Of a stretch of DNA of 64,000 nucleotides, positions 27,231 through 36,688 are shown in pieces. Source of the stretch: Micromonospora_I sp040659735 (GTDB lineage Bacteria; Actinomycetota; Actinomycetes; Mycobacteriales; Micromonosporaceae); contig NZ_JBFANZ010000013.1 of assembly GCF_040659735.1 (NCBI RefSeq), positions 76,844 to 140,843 of the forward strand. The letters are read 5' to 3'. The translations under genes and the position numbers were made by a program. Each line of letters begins with the position of its first letter. Position 1 is the first letter of the stretch. The notes beneath the pieces were generated by a model. It was not told the DNA's origin, ran no database searches, and was given only the letters and a program-made list of their open reading frames with translations.

Positions 27231-28202
27231 ATGCAGAGCAGAGCCGGGTGGATCCGGGTGGCGGCCCTCGCGGGCGTGGCGGCGCTGGCTCTCGCCGGCT
27301 GCGCCTCCAGCATCCGTCCCGCCGCCCCGGCGCCGGGCGTGCCCAGCATCTCGTGCGGCACGCTCACGCTCGCGGTCAACCCCTGGGTCGGTTATGAGGC
27401 GAACGTCGCCGTGGTGAGCTACCTCGCCAAGGAGCGGCTCGGTTGCACGGTGGTGGAGAAGGACCTCACCGAGGAGGAGTCCTGGCAGGGGCTCGCGCGC
27501 GGCGAGATCGACGCGATCCTGGAAAACTGGGGCCACGACGATCTCAAGAAGAGGTACATCGACCGGGAGAAGTCCGTCGTCGAGCAGGGGATCACCGGCA
27601 ACAAAGGGGTGATCGGGTGGTACGTGCCGCCGTGGATGGTCGAGGAATACCCGGACATCACGGACTGGCGCAACCTCAACAAGTACGCCGACCTCTTCCG
27701 GACCTCCAAGTCGGGCAGCAAGGGCCAGTTCCTCGACGGGGACCCGTCCTACGTCACGAACGACGAGGCGCTGGTGCGCAATCTGAAGCTGAACTACAAG
27801 GTGGTCTACGCCGGAAGCGAGGCGGCGCTGATCGAGGCGTTCCGGGTCGCCGAGGCGAAGAAAAAGCCGCTGATCGGATACTTCTACGCCCCGCAGTGGT
27901 TCCTCTCCGAAGTCGAGTTGGCGCACATCGACCTGCCGACGTACGTCCCCGGCTGTGACGCCGATCCGAAGACGGTCGCCTGCGACTACCAGCCGTACGA
28001 CCTTGACAAGATCGCCAACAAGAGGTTCGCCGAGTCCGGCAGTCCGGCCGCGACACTGATCAGGAACTTCCAGTGGACCGACGCCGACCAGAACGCGGTC
28101 GCCCGTTACCTCACGGTCGACAAGCTCTCGCGCGATCAGGCGGCGAAGAAGTGGTTGGACGCGAATCCGAAGGTGTGGCAGGGCTGGCTGCCGCCGAGTT
28201 GA
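27231..28202 (+). CDS. Orphan glycine betaine/choline-type ABC binding lipoprotein (ProX/OpuAC family)
   Basis: A 323-residue binding protein with a signal peptide ending in the lipobox LALAGC (residue 24). The OpuAC domain shows NPWVGYEANVAVVSYLAKE, ILENWGHDD and TNDEALVRNLKLNYKVVY; aromatic residues that could cage a quaternary amine (Trp, Tyr) are plentiful. ATG 27231 has GAGGAG 8-9 bases upstream; a frame beginning at 27150 has no such site. No permease or ATPase gene is adjacent. It may serve a transporter elsewhere or deliver a signal to the conservon kinase; the second idea is speculation from position. Confidence 0.85.
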   Translation: MQSRAGWIRVAALAGVAALALAGCASSIRPAAPAPGVPSISCGTLTLAVNPWVGYEANVAVVSYLAKERLGCTVVEKDLTEEESWQGLARGEIDAILENWGHDDLKKRYIDREKSVVEQGITGNKGVIGWYVPPWMVEEYPDITDWRNLNKYADLFRTSKSGSKGQFLDGDPSYVTNDEALVRNLKLNYKVVYAGSEAALIEAFRVAEAKKKPLIGYFYAPQWFLSEVELAHIDLPTYVPGCDADPKTVACDYQPYDLDKIANKRFAESGSPAATLIRNFQWTDADQNAVARYLTVDKLSRDQAAKKWLDANPKVWQGWLPPS

Positions 28203-28362
28203 CCGTCGTCACGGGTGCCGGCCACCGCGCGCCTCGATCATGGTCATGGCCACCAGGGCGGTGAGCAGGAGAGCGGTCAGGGCCACCGGCGCCGGGGCGC
28301 CGCGTCGTTCATCGAGCGCGGCGCGCGCCCGGCACGGTGTCCGGGCTCTGCCGGGGGACCCC

Positions 28363-30027
28363 CTACCGCCATGGCTGCACCGTGACGTCCGGTTGGTATA
28401 TCCGGTATCCGCCGACCTCGGTCACGCGCGTGTGGATCGTGCGTCCGCTGAGGTAGCTCCGTAGCGCCAGGTCGGCCGTTTCGCCGGTCGCGAAGACGAA
28501 CGCGGTGCGGCGCTCGGCGTGCACCCGGCGCCCGTACGGCCCGTAGCGATCCTGCCCCGGTTTCAGCCTCTCGGTGAGCACCGCGCAGATCACCTTCTCC
28601 CGCGTGGTGAAGGTGAGGCGGTTGCAGGTCCAGTACTCGCCGTACACGTATCTGATCCCCGCCCGGTGCAACGCCGTGGCCAGCGTCCGAGCCCGCTGCT
28701 CCTCCGCGCGGATCGGGCCGACCTGGGCGACCAGCGATGCCGTTCCGAAGAGCATCGCGGCCGTCATGGCGGCCAGCAGCCCGAGCGCGGCGACGCCGGC
28801 GGCGCGGAACCACACTCGCGTTCCTGAGCCGCGCCACGCCCAGCCCGCGGCCCGCCAGAGCGGCCAGAGCGCCACCGGCAGCGAGATCTGCAGGGTGGCG
28901 AGATACCGGGCGCTGGCCAGCGGAGCGGTGGCGGCGTATGAACTCCGGACGTAACTGGCCAGCGTCACCGCGGCGGCGCCGACGAGGGCGAGCTGTGCGA
29001 CGTACCGGATCCAGCGCGCCGGCCCCGCCGTCGCCGCCGGGGTCTCCGGCGTTCGTCGGGCCCGGCGCAGGTGGACGACGGCCAGGGCCGCCGCGGCGAC
29101 CAGCAGGGGCGGGTACAGCGCGCCCCATGCCATCTGCCACGGCGCGCACCCGGTCGACCGGCAGAGCCCGGCGGCGAGCGGGATCCCCTGCAGCACCGCG
29201 CCGTGCAGCCGGTCGGGAAGCGTGGTCGGTCCGCCCTCGCCGGCGCTGAGCTGCCGGAACACGGAAAGCGAGTCCTGCCCCGGCGGGGCGGTCAGGTTGT
29301 CCACGATCAGCGGCAGCGCGCCGATCGCGAAGCCGGCGAGCAGGGCCAGGCCGGCCCGGCCCCGTAGCTCCCGTCCGGCGGCGGCGAGCAGCACGACGGC
29401 GGCCGCGGCGAGATAGGGAATCACGAGCCAGTCGGTCCACAGCGACGCGCCGGCGACGAGGCCGAAGACCGCGAACGCCAGCCAACGGCGTCGGATCCGC
29501 CCCTGCGCGAGAGCGATCGCGAGGAGCAGCAACAGCACGACGGCGGGTTTCGTCTCCGGTCGGCCACCGGCCGCGGTCATCTGGTCCCGCACCACCCGCT
29601 CCGACCCGAGCGCGAGTAGTCCCACGGTGAAGGTGGCCAGCCAAGGCGAGTAGATCTCCCTGGTCAGCCGGTACATGAGGTAGACGAAGGCCGCGTAGAG
29701 CACCAGCAGCGGCGCGCGGAGCAACACCCAGCTCGGGCCGAAGAGCGCGAAGAACGGCGCGGCGAGGTACGACTCGAGCACCCCCATGTAGTGCTGCCCG
29801 TACAGGTAGACGGGGAGCGTCCGTCCCTGCGCGATGTGCGTGGCGACCAGTCCGAAGGTCGCCTCGTCGCTGTTCGTGCCCGGCACGGTGAGCAGCAGCA
29901 GAACCAGTCGGTAGCCGATTCCGGCGAGCCCGAGCAGTAGCGCGACGAGCGCCGGCCGGTCCAGCGACCGGATCGGTCGCCGACCTTCCCGCGCCGCCCC
30001 TGCCACGACCAAGGCCCCCGCCGCCAC
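28363..30027 (-). CDS. Polytopic membrane glycosyltransferase-like protein
   Basis: A 554-residue protein with about 10-12 hydrophobic helices and a soluble C-terminal end. The first external loop carries NSDEATFGLVATHI, resembling the acidic Asp-Glu motif of PMT/ArnT (GT39/GT83-type) transferases that use polyprenyl-phosphate sugars. The C-terminal part has YVYGEYWTCNRLTFTTREKV. GTG 30027 is taken without a good Shine-Dalgarno, so the start is uncertain. Substrate unknown; likely acts in cell-envelope or protein glycosylation. The 160-base gap to the binding-protein gene on the left holds no gene. Confidence 0.7.
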   Translation of the reverse strand: MAAGALVVAGAAREGRRPIRSLDRPALVALLLGLAGIGYRLVLLLLTVPGTNSDEATFGLVATHIAQGRTLPVYLYGQHYMGVLESYLAAPFFALFGPSWVLLRAPLLVLYAAFVYLMYRLTREIYSPWLATFTVGLLALGSERVVRDQMTAAGGRPETKPAVVLLLLLAIALAQGRIRRRWLAFAVFGLVAGASLWTDWLVIPYLAAAAVVLLAAAGRELRGRAGLALLAGFAIGALPLIVDNLTAPPGQDSLSVFRQLSAGEGGPTTLPDRLHGAVLQGIPLAAGLCRSTGCAPWQMAWGALYPPLLVAAAALAVVHLRRARRTPETPAATAGPARWIRYVAQLALVGAAAVTLASYVRSSYAATAPLASARYLATLQISLPVALWPLWRAAGWAWRGSGTRVWFRAAGVAALGLLAAMTAAMLFGTASLVAQVGPIRAEEQRARTLATALHRAGIRYVYGEYWTCNRLTFTTREKVICAVLTERLKPGQDRYGPYGRRVHAERRTAFVFATGETADLALRSYLSGRTIHTRVTEVGGYRIYQPDVTVQPWR

Positions 30028-30149
30028 GCCACGAAGTCTTCCACCAGCTCCACCGGCACGAGACGCATCACAGGCATTTCCGGCCTTTCGGCTCCATGCC
30101 CGTCGGGATTCCGTGCCTACCGTGATTCAGCCCCGACCACACTGACCGA

Positions 30150-31052
30150 TCAGTCGGAAACGGGCACGCAGACCGTGATGGCGTCGGGCACGACACGCGC
30201 CTTCAGCCGCCGGGTCGGCTCGCGGTCGCCACCGTCGAGCTCGTACGGCACGGAGGCGTCGAGCCTGACCTTGATCTTCTTCGCGCGGGTGATCCGGACG
30301 AACGGCGAGCGCTCCGAGCGGGACGTGATCATGCGGCCGAGCGTGCGCGCCCACTGCAACGCTCCGTCGGCCGTGGTCACGCCGACCTGCAGCCATCCGT
30401 CGTCCGGGCGCGCGTCGTCGAAGGCGCGGATCCCGCCGGTGATCGTGCTGACGTTGCCGAGCAGCACGCAGCTGGCGTCCCCGTCGAACCACTTCTGGCC
30501 GTCGACGTGGATCGTGGTCCGTACCGAGCCGTCCTTGATGTGCCGCAGCCCGGTCCACACGTACGCCAGCCGGCCGACCCGGTCCTTCAGGTCCCGGTCC
30601 GCCTCGCCGATCATCTCCGCGTCGAACCCGGCGCCGGCCATCACGGCGAAGTGCTCACCGTTGAGCCGGCCGAGGTCGAGTCGCCGTCGCGCGCCGTGGA
30701 AGGCGATCCGCACGGCTTCGGGCAGGTCCCGGGGGATCCCGAGGTTGCTGGCGAGCAGGTTGGCGGTGCCGGCCGGGATGATCGCGACCACCGCGTCCGA
30801 CCCGGCGAGCGCGTCCATGCAGCGTTGCACCATCCCGTCGCCGCCCCAGACGAACACGAGATCGGCGCCCTCGCGGACCGCCTTGCGGGCCTTCTTCCGC
30901 GCCTTCTTGCTCTTCGGTACCTCGTACCAGAGCAGGTCGTCGACGCCTTCGTCGATGATGAGCCGGCGCAGCTCGTCCAGGCCGCCGCCGAGGGATTTCT
31001 TCCGGTGGGCGACGACGGCGATGCGGGGAGGTGTGGTCACGGCCCGTTTCAT
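30150..31052 (-). CDS. Diacylglycerol kinase-family lipid kinase
   Basis: A 300-residue cytosolic kinase of the DAGK/YegS/sphingosine kinase group. The nucleotide motif VWGGDGMVQRCMDAL lies near residues 69-83 and the second signature IPAGTANLLASNLGIP near 96-111. The family phosphorylates a lipid hydroxyl; the substrate is not evident. A lysine-rich patch KSKKARKKARKAV at residues 47-60 may bind anionic lipid headgroups. Divergent from egtA, with 183 bases between. Confidence 0.85.
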   Translation of the reverse strand: MKRAVTTPPRIAVVAHRKKSLGGGLDELRRLIIDEGVDDLLWYEVPKSKKARKKARKAVREGADLVFVWGGDGMVQRCMDALAGSDAVVAIIPAGTANLLASNLGIPRDLPEAVRIAFHGARRRLDLGRLNGEHFAVMAGAGFDAEMIGEADRDLKDRVGRLAYVWTGLRHIKDGSVRTTIHVDGQKWFDGDASCVLLGNVSTITGGIRAFDDARPDDGWLQVGVTTADGALQWARTLGRMITSRSERSPFVRITRAKKIKVRLDASVPYELDGGDREPTRRLKARVVPDAITVCVPVSD

Positions 31053-31235
31053 ACCCCGATGGGGGACGGGTTCAATCCGCCGGGCGACGTCGCCTGCCGG
31101 GAAGGCGGCGCGGTTGGCGTTGATCGTGGTTCACTAGGGGTCGACGACGCCCTGCCCCGGGCAGTGCCGCCGGATCAGGCGGAGACACGGGTTGCCGACC
31201 TGCCGGCACCGCTCGGGCCGCGCGAGGGAGGACGC

Positions 31236-32489
31236 GTGACGATCTCTTCACAGCGCCCCGTGGAGCAGCACCCGACCGCCGACCGGCATTCGACGCTGCG
31301 CACGGTCGACGACGCGGAGGCCTACGTCGCGTCGATCTGCTTCAAGACCGGGCCACCCCGGCTGATCGGAGCCGAACTCGAGTGGGTGGTGCACGACCCG
31401 GATGATCCGAGCCGCCCCCTCGATCCGACGCTGTTGCGTTCGGCGCTCGGGCCGCACGCCCCCCGCACCCTCGATCCCGACAGTCCACATACGGCACTTC
31501 CCGGCGGCAGCGCGGTCACTGTGGAGCCCGGCGGCCAGGTGGAGATCTCCTCCCCGCCGCTCGCCTCCCTCGACGCGCTGCACACCACCACCGGATCCGA
31601 TCTCGAGCGGCTGACCGGCCTGCTGCGCCGCGCCGGCCTCGCCCTCGCCGCCAGCGGCATCGATCCGCACCGTGGCTCCTCACGCCTCATCTCCACCCCC
31701 CGCTACGACGCCATGGCCGGCGCCTTCGCGCGCGAAGGACGACACGGCCTGGTGATGATGTGCAGCACGGCGGGGCTGCAGGTGTGCCTCGACGCGGGGG
31801 AGCCGGGCCAGCTCGCCAAACGGTGGGCTGCGGCGCACGCGCTGGGGCCACTGCTGATCGCCGCCTTCGCCACGTCACCCCGCCAGGCGGGGCGCGACAC
31901 CGGCTGGGCGTCCGCCCGGATGCGCACCTGGCTCAGCATGCGGCCCGAGCGCACCGGGCCGGTCGCGGTCGCCGACGATCCCGCCCGCGCCTGGGCGCGC
32001 TACGCGCTCGCCGCGCCCCTGCTCTGCGTACGCCGCACCACCGGCGGGTGGCACGCCCCTCCCGACGTCACCTTCGCGGACTGGGTCCGCGGCGCGCTCC
32101 CGCAGCGGCCGACCACCGACGACCTCGACTACCACCTGAGCACCCTGTTCCCACCGGTGCGCCCGCGCGGCTATCTGGAGGTGCGCTACCTCGATGCGCA
32201 GCATCCACGCGAGTGGTTGACGCCGGTCGCGGTCCTCGCCGCGGCAATGTCCACCGACACCACCGTCGACCGCGCACTGGACCTGGCCGCGCCGGCCGCC
32301 GGCAGATGGACCCGGGCCGCCCGCCTCGGGCTGGCCGATCCGGTGCTCGCCGCGACCGCTCGGCCGGTGCTGGAACTCGCCTGCCGGTCGCTGACCCACA
32401 CCGACCTTCCGCCCGAGCTGCGGGACGAGGTCGCCGCGATCGTCGAGCGCCGCCTGGCCGCGGCGCCCGCAGTTGACCCCGGGAGGTAA
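31236..32489 (+). CDS. egtA: Ergothioneine pathway glutamate-cysteine ligase
   Basis: A 417-residue GCS2-type ligase making gamma-glutamylcysteine. The ATP-grasp-like glutamine synthetase fold is seen in LIGAELEWVVHD and the metal-binding VEPGGQVEISS, and in GLQVCLDAGEP. GTG 31236 follows GAGGGAGGA. It opens the operon egtABCD, in the same order as in mycobacteria and streptomycetes, which distinguishes it from other GCS2 proteins. Confidence 0.92.
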   Translation: MTISSQRPVEQHPTADRHSTLRTVDDAEAYVASICFKTGPPRLIGAELEWVVHDPDDPSRPLDPTLLRSALGPHAPRTLDPDSPHTALPGGSAVTVEPGGQVEISSPPLASLDALHTTTGSDLERLTGLLRRAGLALAASGIDPHRGSSRLISTPRYDAMAGAFAREGRHGLVMMCSTAGLQVCLDAGEPGQLAKRWAAAHALGPLLIAAFATSPRQAGRDTGWASARMRTWLSMRPERTGPVAVADDPARAWARYALAAPLLCVRRTTGGWHAPPDVTFADWVRGALPQRPTTDDLDYHLSTLFPPVRPRGYLEVRYLDAQHPREWLTPVAVLAAAMSTDTTVDRALDLAAPAAGRWTRAARLGLADPVLAATARPVLELACRSLTHTDLPPELRDEVAAIVERRLAAAPAVDPGR

Positions 32490-32497
32490 TTCCAGCG

Positions 32498-33814
32498 ATG
32501 ACAGCGGAGATGGAGCAGCTGCGCGCCCGGATCGCCGACGAGCTGGAGGCCTCCCGCTCGCGCACGGCGATGCTGGCCGACGCCGTGGACGACGACGACC
32601 TGACCAGACAGCACTCGACGCTGATGTCCCCGTTGGTGTGGGACCTGGCCCACGTCGGTAACCAGGAAGAGCTGTGGCTGGTCCGCGACGTCGGTGGGCT
32701 CACCCCGATCCGTGAGGACATCGACCACCTCTACGACGCCTTCCAGCACCCGCGCCGCGATCGCCCACAGCTGCCGCTGCTCGATCCGGGCGAGGCGCGG
32801 GCCTACGTGCGCACCGTCCGCGACAAGGTCCTCGACCTGCTGGACCGGGTGCCACTGCAGGGCCGCGCCCTCGTCGCCGACGGCTTCGCCTTCGGCATGA
32901 TCGTGCAGCACGAGCAGCAGCACGACGAGACCATGCTCGCGACACATCAACTGCGTACCGGAGCGCCGGTGCTCGACGCCGCGCCACCGCCGCCGCGCAG
33001 GGTGCCGGTCGGCGGTGAGGTCCTGGTCCCCGCCGGCCCCTTCACCATGGGCACCTCCACGGAGCCGTGGGCACTGGACAACGAGCGCCCGGCCCATCAG
33101 GTCGACGTGCCGGCCTACTTCATCGACGCGGCGCCGGTCACCAACGCGCAGTACGCCCGGTTCATCGCCGCCGGGGGCTACGACGACCCGCGGTGGTGGA
33201 GCGAGGCGGGTTGGCGGCACCGGATGGAGGCGGCGCTGACCGCGCCGATGCACTGGCGCCGCGACGGCGACGGCTGGGCGTACCGGCGCTTCGGCCGGGT
33301 CGCGCCGGTCATCCCCGACGAGCCCGTGGTGCACGTGTGCTTCCACGAGGCCCGGGCGTACGCCGCCTGGGCGGGGAAGCGGCTGCCGAGCGAGGCGGAG
33401 TGGGAGAAGGCCGCCCGCCACGACCCGCCGACGGGTCGATCGCGCCGCTACCCGTGGGGCGACGAGGACCCCGCCGCGCATCACGCCAATCTCGGCCAGC
33501 GGCATCTGGCGCCCGCGCCGGTGGGCGCCTATCCGGCCGGCCGGTCACCGCTGGGGGTGCACCAGCTGATCGGCGACGTGTGGGAGTGGACCAGCTCCGA
33601 TTTCGGCCCCTATCCCGGCTTCGCCGCATTCCCGTACCGGGAGTATTCCGAGGTCTTCTTCGGGGCGTCGTACAAGGTCCTGCGGGGTGGCTCCTTCGGC
33701 ACCGACACGGCGGCGTGCCGCGGCACCTTCCGCAACTGGGATCATCCGATCCGCCGCCAGATCTTCAGCGGCTTCCGCTGCGCCCGCGATCCCCGTCCGG
33801 GGGAGGCGGACTGA
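32498..33814 (+). CDS. egtB: Hercynine oxygenase (sulfoxide synthase)
   Basis: A 438-residue non-heme iron enzyme that joins hercynine and gamma-glutamylcysteine. The N-terminal DinB-like domain carries the iron ligands: one His in WDLAHVGNQEELWL and the pair in VQHEQQHDETM (HX3H). The C-terminal FGE-sulfatase domain has GGEVLVPAGPFTMGTS, KRLPSEAEWEKAAR and VWEWTSSDF. ATG 32498 is 8 bases after egtA with GGGAGG upstream. Confidence 0.95.
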   Translation: MTAEMEQLRARIADELEASRSRTAMLADAVDDDDLTRQHSTLMSPLVWDLAHVGNQEELWLVRDVGGLTPIREDIDHLYDAFQHPRRDRPQLPLLDPGEARAYVRTVRDKVLDLLDRVPLQGRALVADGFAFGMIVQHEQQHDETMLATHQLRTGAPVLDAAPPPPRRVPVGGEVLVPAGPFTMGTSTEPWALDNERPAHQVDVPAYFIDAAPVTNAQYARFIAAGGYDDPRWWSEAGWRHRMEAALTAPMHWRRDGDGWAYRRFGRVAPVIPDEPVVHVCFHEARAYAAWAGKRLPSEAEWEKAARHDPPTGRSRRYPWGDEDPAAHHANLGQRHLAPAPVGAYPAGRSPLGVHQLIGDVWEWTSSDFGPYPGFAAFPYREYSEVFFGASYKVLRGGSFGTDTAACRGTFRNWDHPIRRQIFSGFRCARDPRPGEAD

Positions 33815-33818
33815 GCGG

Positions 33819-34580
33819 ATGTGCCGCCATCTCGCGTATCTCGGCCCGCCGGTCCGCCTATCCGAGCTGCTGTTCGATCCGCCGCACGCGCTGGTGCGCC
33901 AGTCCTGGGCGCCCCGGGAGATGCGGGGCGGCGGCACGGTCAACGCCGACGGGTTCGGCGTCGGCTGGTATCCCGCGCCCGGCGCGCCCCCCGCCCGTTT
34001 CCGGCGCGACCGTCCCCTGTGGTCGGACTCCGGATTCGCGCAGTTGGCCTCCGTCACGATGTCCGGTGGGGTGCTCGCCGCGGTTCGCTCCGCGACGGTC
34101 GGCATGCCGGTCGTGGAGAGCGCCGTCGCGCCATTCACGGATGCCGGCTGGCTCTTCAGCCACAACGGGGTGATCGCCGGCTGGCCGGATTCGGTCACCC
34201 GACTCGCCGGACGCCTTCCGGTGCGCGACCTGCTGACGATGGAGGCGCCCACCGACTCCGCGCTGCTCTGGGCGCTGGTGCGGGACCGGCTGCGCGCCAA
34301 CGTCAGCCCGGCCACGGCCTTGGTGGAGACGGTCACCGAGGTCGGCAGGGCGGCGCCCGGATCCCGACTGAACCTGCTGCTCACCGACGGTGTCACGGCC
34401 GCGGCCACCACCGTGGGCCACTCCCTGTGGGCCCGCCGGGACGGCGCCGCCATCCTGCTCAGCTCCGAGCCGCTCGACGGGCATCCGGCGTGGGCGCCGT
34501 TGCCCGACGGGCAGCTCATCGTGGCCAGCACGGCCACGCTCGATGTGATCGCGTTACCGAACGGGGGAAGACCGGAGTGA
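33819..34580 (+). CDS. egtC: Ergothioneine pathway amidohydrolase
   Basis: A 253-residue class II glutamine amidotransferase-fold hydrolase that removes the gamma-glutamyl group from the sulfoxide intermediate. The catalytic Ntn cysteine is residue 2 (MCRHLAYLG), which fixes the start at 33819. Further family blocks are VNADGFGVGWY and WLFSHNGVI. The stop overlaps the egtD GTG. Confidence 0.95.
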   Translation: MCRHLAYLGPPVRLSELLFDPPHALVRQSWAPREMRGGGTVNADGFGVGWYPAPGAPPARFRRDRPLWSDSGFAQLASVTMSGGVLAAVRSATVGMPVVESAVAPFTDAGWLFSHNGVIAGWPDSVTRLAGRLPVRDLLTMEAPTDSALLWALVRDRLRANVSPATALVETVTEVGRAAPGSRLNLLLTDGVTAAATTVGHSLWARRDGAAILLSSEPLDGHPAWAPLPDGQLIVASTATLDVIALPNGGRPE

Positions 34581-35554
34581 ACGACGCTGACCTTGATGTG
34601 CACATGAACGACCGGGACCTGGCACGGATGCTCGCCGTCGACGCCGCCGCGGGTCTCACCGCGAGCCCGAAATGGCTGCCGCCCAAGTGGTTCTACGACG
34701 CCCGCGGCAGCGTCCTCTTCGAGGAGATCACCCGACTGCCCGAGTACTACCCGACCCGCGCCGAGCGGGCCGTGCTGACCGCGCGGGCCGACGAGATCGC
34801 CGCCCGGACCGGCGCGAAAACCCTCATCGAGCTGGGGTCCGGTTCCTCCGACAAGACCCGGCTGCTGCTGGACGCGTTACGCGCGCACGGCACTCTCGGC
34901 ACCTTCGTTCCGCTCGACGTGTCGGAGTCCGCGCTGCGCGAGTCGGTCGCCGCGATCACCGCGGACTATCCGGCGCTGCAGGTGCGCGGCGTCGTCGGGG
35001 ACTTCACCCGGCATCTGCGGTTCCTGCCCCGCGGCGGGACCCGCATGGTGGCGTTCCTCGGCGGGACCATCGGCAACCTGCTGCCCGCTCCGCGCGCGCG
35101 GCTCCTCGCCGACCTGCGCGACCTGCTCGAGCCGGGGGAGTGGCTGCTGCTCGGGGCCGATCTGGTGAAGGACCCGGCCGTGCTGGTGCCGGCCTACGCC
35201 GACGCGCGGGGGGTCACCGCGGAGTTCAACCGCAACGTGCTGCACGTGCTCAACCGTCAGCTCCGGGCCGACTTCGACCCCGCCGCCTTCCACCACGTCG
35301 CGCGCTGGGATCCGGTGAACGAGTGGATCGAGATGCGGCTGCGCGCCGACCGGGCGATGACCGTGAAGCTGCCGGAGCTGGACGAGACGATCGAGTTCGA
35401 CGCGGGGGAGGAGTTGCTCACCGAGGTGTCCGCGAAGTTCCGCCGCGACGGACTCGCCGCGGAACTCGCCGCCGCGGGATTCGCCCTGCGCGACTGGTGG
35501 ACCGATCCCGCCGGCCTGTTCAGCCTCTCCCTGTCCCGGGCCGCACCGCGGTAG
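34577..35554 (+). CDS. egtD: L-histidine N-alpha-methyltransferase
   Basis: A 325-residue SAM-dependent enzyme that trimethylates histidine to hercynine. Visible are PPKWFYDARGSVLFEEITRL, the SAM motif LIELGSGSSDKTRLLLDAL and the FLGGTIGNLLP loop. GTG 34577 overlaps the egtC stop (GTGA). It ends the operon; egtE, the final C-S lyase, is not in the window. A long stem-loop repeat follows the stop by about 32 bases. Confidence 0.95.
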   Translation: MNDADLDVHMNDRDLARMLAVDAAAGLTASPKWLPPKWFYDARGSVLFEEITRLPEYYPTRAERAVLTARADEIAARTGAKTLIELGSGSSDKTRLLLDALRAHGTLGTFVPLDVSESALRESVAAITADYPALQVRGVVGDFTRHLRFLPRGGTRMVAFLGGTIGNLLPAPRARLLADLRDLLEPGEWLLLGADLVKDPAVLVPAYADARGVTAEFNRNVLHVLNRQLRADFDPAAFHHVARWDPVNEWIEMRLRADRAMTVKLPELDETIEFDAGEELLTEVSAKFRRDGLAAELAAAGFALRDWWTDPAGLFSLSLSRAAPR

Positions 35555-35585
35555 CCCGCCGGGTCGACCGCGATCGAGGAATACC

Positions 35586-35651
35586 CCGCCGATCAAGGAC
35601 GGGTTCACATGATCGGAGATCATTCCGTGTGAATCCGTCCTTGATCGACGG
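35586..35651. repeat. Stem-loop repeat, copy A (probable bidirectional terminator)
   Basis: GATCAAGGACGG...CCGTCCTTGATC ends enclose TTCACA/TGTGAA and TGATC/GATCA inner stems, giving one long hairpin between the convergent genes egtD and FKBP. The GATCAAGGAC/GTCCTTGATCGACG ends are shared with two copies at 60475-60557 and 62179-62259, although the middle differs. Confidence 0.75.
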
Positions 35652-35672
35652 GCACGAGCGTGCCGGGAGGGT

Positions 35673-36041
35673 CTACTCCACGCCGAGCAGGTCGACGACG
35701 AAGATCAGCGTCTCGCCCGGCTTGATCGCGCCGCCGGCGCCGCGGTCGCCGTAGCCCAGGTGCGGCGGAATGACCAGCCGACGGCGGCCGCCGACCTTCA
35801 TGCCCACGACACCCTGGTCCCAGCCGCCGATCACCCTACCGGCGCCGAGCGGAAAGCTGAACGGCTCTCCCCGGTTCCACGAGGCGTCGAACTCCTGGCC
35901 GGTGGAGAAGGCCACGCCCACGTAGTGCACCGTGGCCACCTGACCCGGCCGCGCCTCCGGGCCGTCGCCGACCGTGATCTCCTCGATGACGAGGTCGGCC
36001 GGGGGCGCGCCCTCGATCGGACCGACTGTGGGCTTCTCCAT
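35673..36041 (-). CDS. FKBP-type peptidyl-prolyl isomerase
   Basis: A 122-residue single-domain FKBP. The family blocks are VHYVGVAFSTGQEFDASWNR, VIGGWDQGVVGMKVGGRR and PPHLGYGDRGAGG. No signal peptide, so cytosolic. ATG 36041 follows GGAGGA with a 6-base gap. The upstream gene at 36090 is on the same strand. Confidence 0.95.
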   Translation of the reverse strand: MEKPTVGPIEGAPPADLVIEEITVGDGPEARPGQVATVHYVGVAFSTGQEFDASWNRGEPFSFPLGAGRVIGGWDQGVVGMKVGGRRRLVIPPHLGYGDRGAGGAIKPGETLIFVVDLLGVE

Positions 36042-36089
36042 GCGGAGTCCTCCTGTGCTGATGGGCGACAAACCACAGGCCATCTTTCC

Positions 36090-36584
36090 TCATCGCCGAC
36101 CGGCGGCCGCGGGAAGGCGGGGCTTCGGCTCCTGGCCGGGCTTCCCGGGACGGCCGGGGCGGGGCGGCCGGGGTCGCTCCGGGGCGTCCGGCGTCGGAAA
36201 CGCACCCGGGCTGGTCTTGTCGAGCGGGAGCGCGTCGGCGGGCTTCTCACCCGGGCGGGATGGATGACCGGTCGGGGTGCCGGTCTCCGGACCGTGCGGG
36301 CGTTCCGCGCCGCGCGGACCGTCCGGACCGGAGCCGGTCTCCCGGCCGCTCGCACCGGTCCTGACCGGCGCGGCCAACGCGTCGCCGACATCGGTGCGCC
36401 CCACGTACGCGGGGCCGGGAAACGCGACCGGTGGTTCGCTGGCGAGCGACGCCGTGACGAAGCCGCGCCAGAGCGTCGCCGCCGGCGAGCACCGCGGTGA
36501 CGTCGGCGGCCACCGCGGGGGACCCCGGGTGCGGCGTGGCGCGGCGGCGTACCAGCGCGCGCCGTCGCGGCCGGTCGTTGCCAC
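36090..36584 (-). CDS. Pro/Gly/Arg-rich hypothetical protein
   Basis: A 164-residue frame with strong third-position G/C bias. The N-terminal 60 residues are mixed; the rest is low-complexity Pro/Gly/Glu/Arg sequence ending with RPPRPGRPGKPGQEPKPR. No family recognised and no signal peptide is clear. GTG 36584 lacks a good Shine-Dalgarno. It would be co-transcribed with the FKBP gene 48 bases downstream. A plus-strand frame overlaps it with worse codon use. Confidence 0.5.
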   Translation of the reverse strand: MATTGRDGARWYAAAPRRTRGPPRWPPTSPRCSPAATLWRGFVTASLASEPPVAFPGPAYVGRTDVGDALAAPVRTGASGRETGSGPDGPRGAERPHGPETGTPTGHPSRPGEKPADALPLDKTSPGAFPTPDAPERPRPPRPGRPGKPGQEPKPRLPAAAGRR

Positions 36585-36688
36585 TTCATCGGAGTCCGAC
36601 CATGGGCGGACGGGTCGGGGCGGTGGTTGCGCTCCGGGTCGGCGTCGCCGGTGGGGGACGGGGGATCACGACGGTAAGGAAAGAGTTC

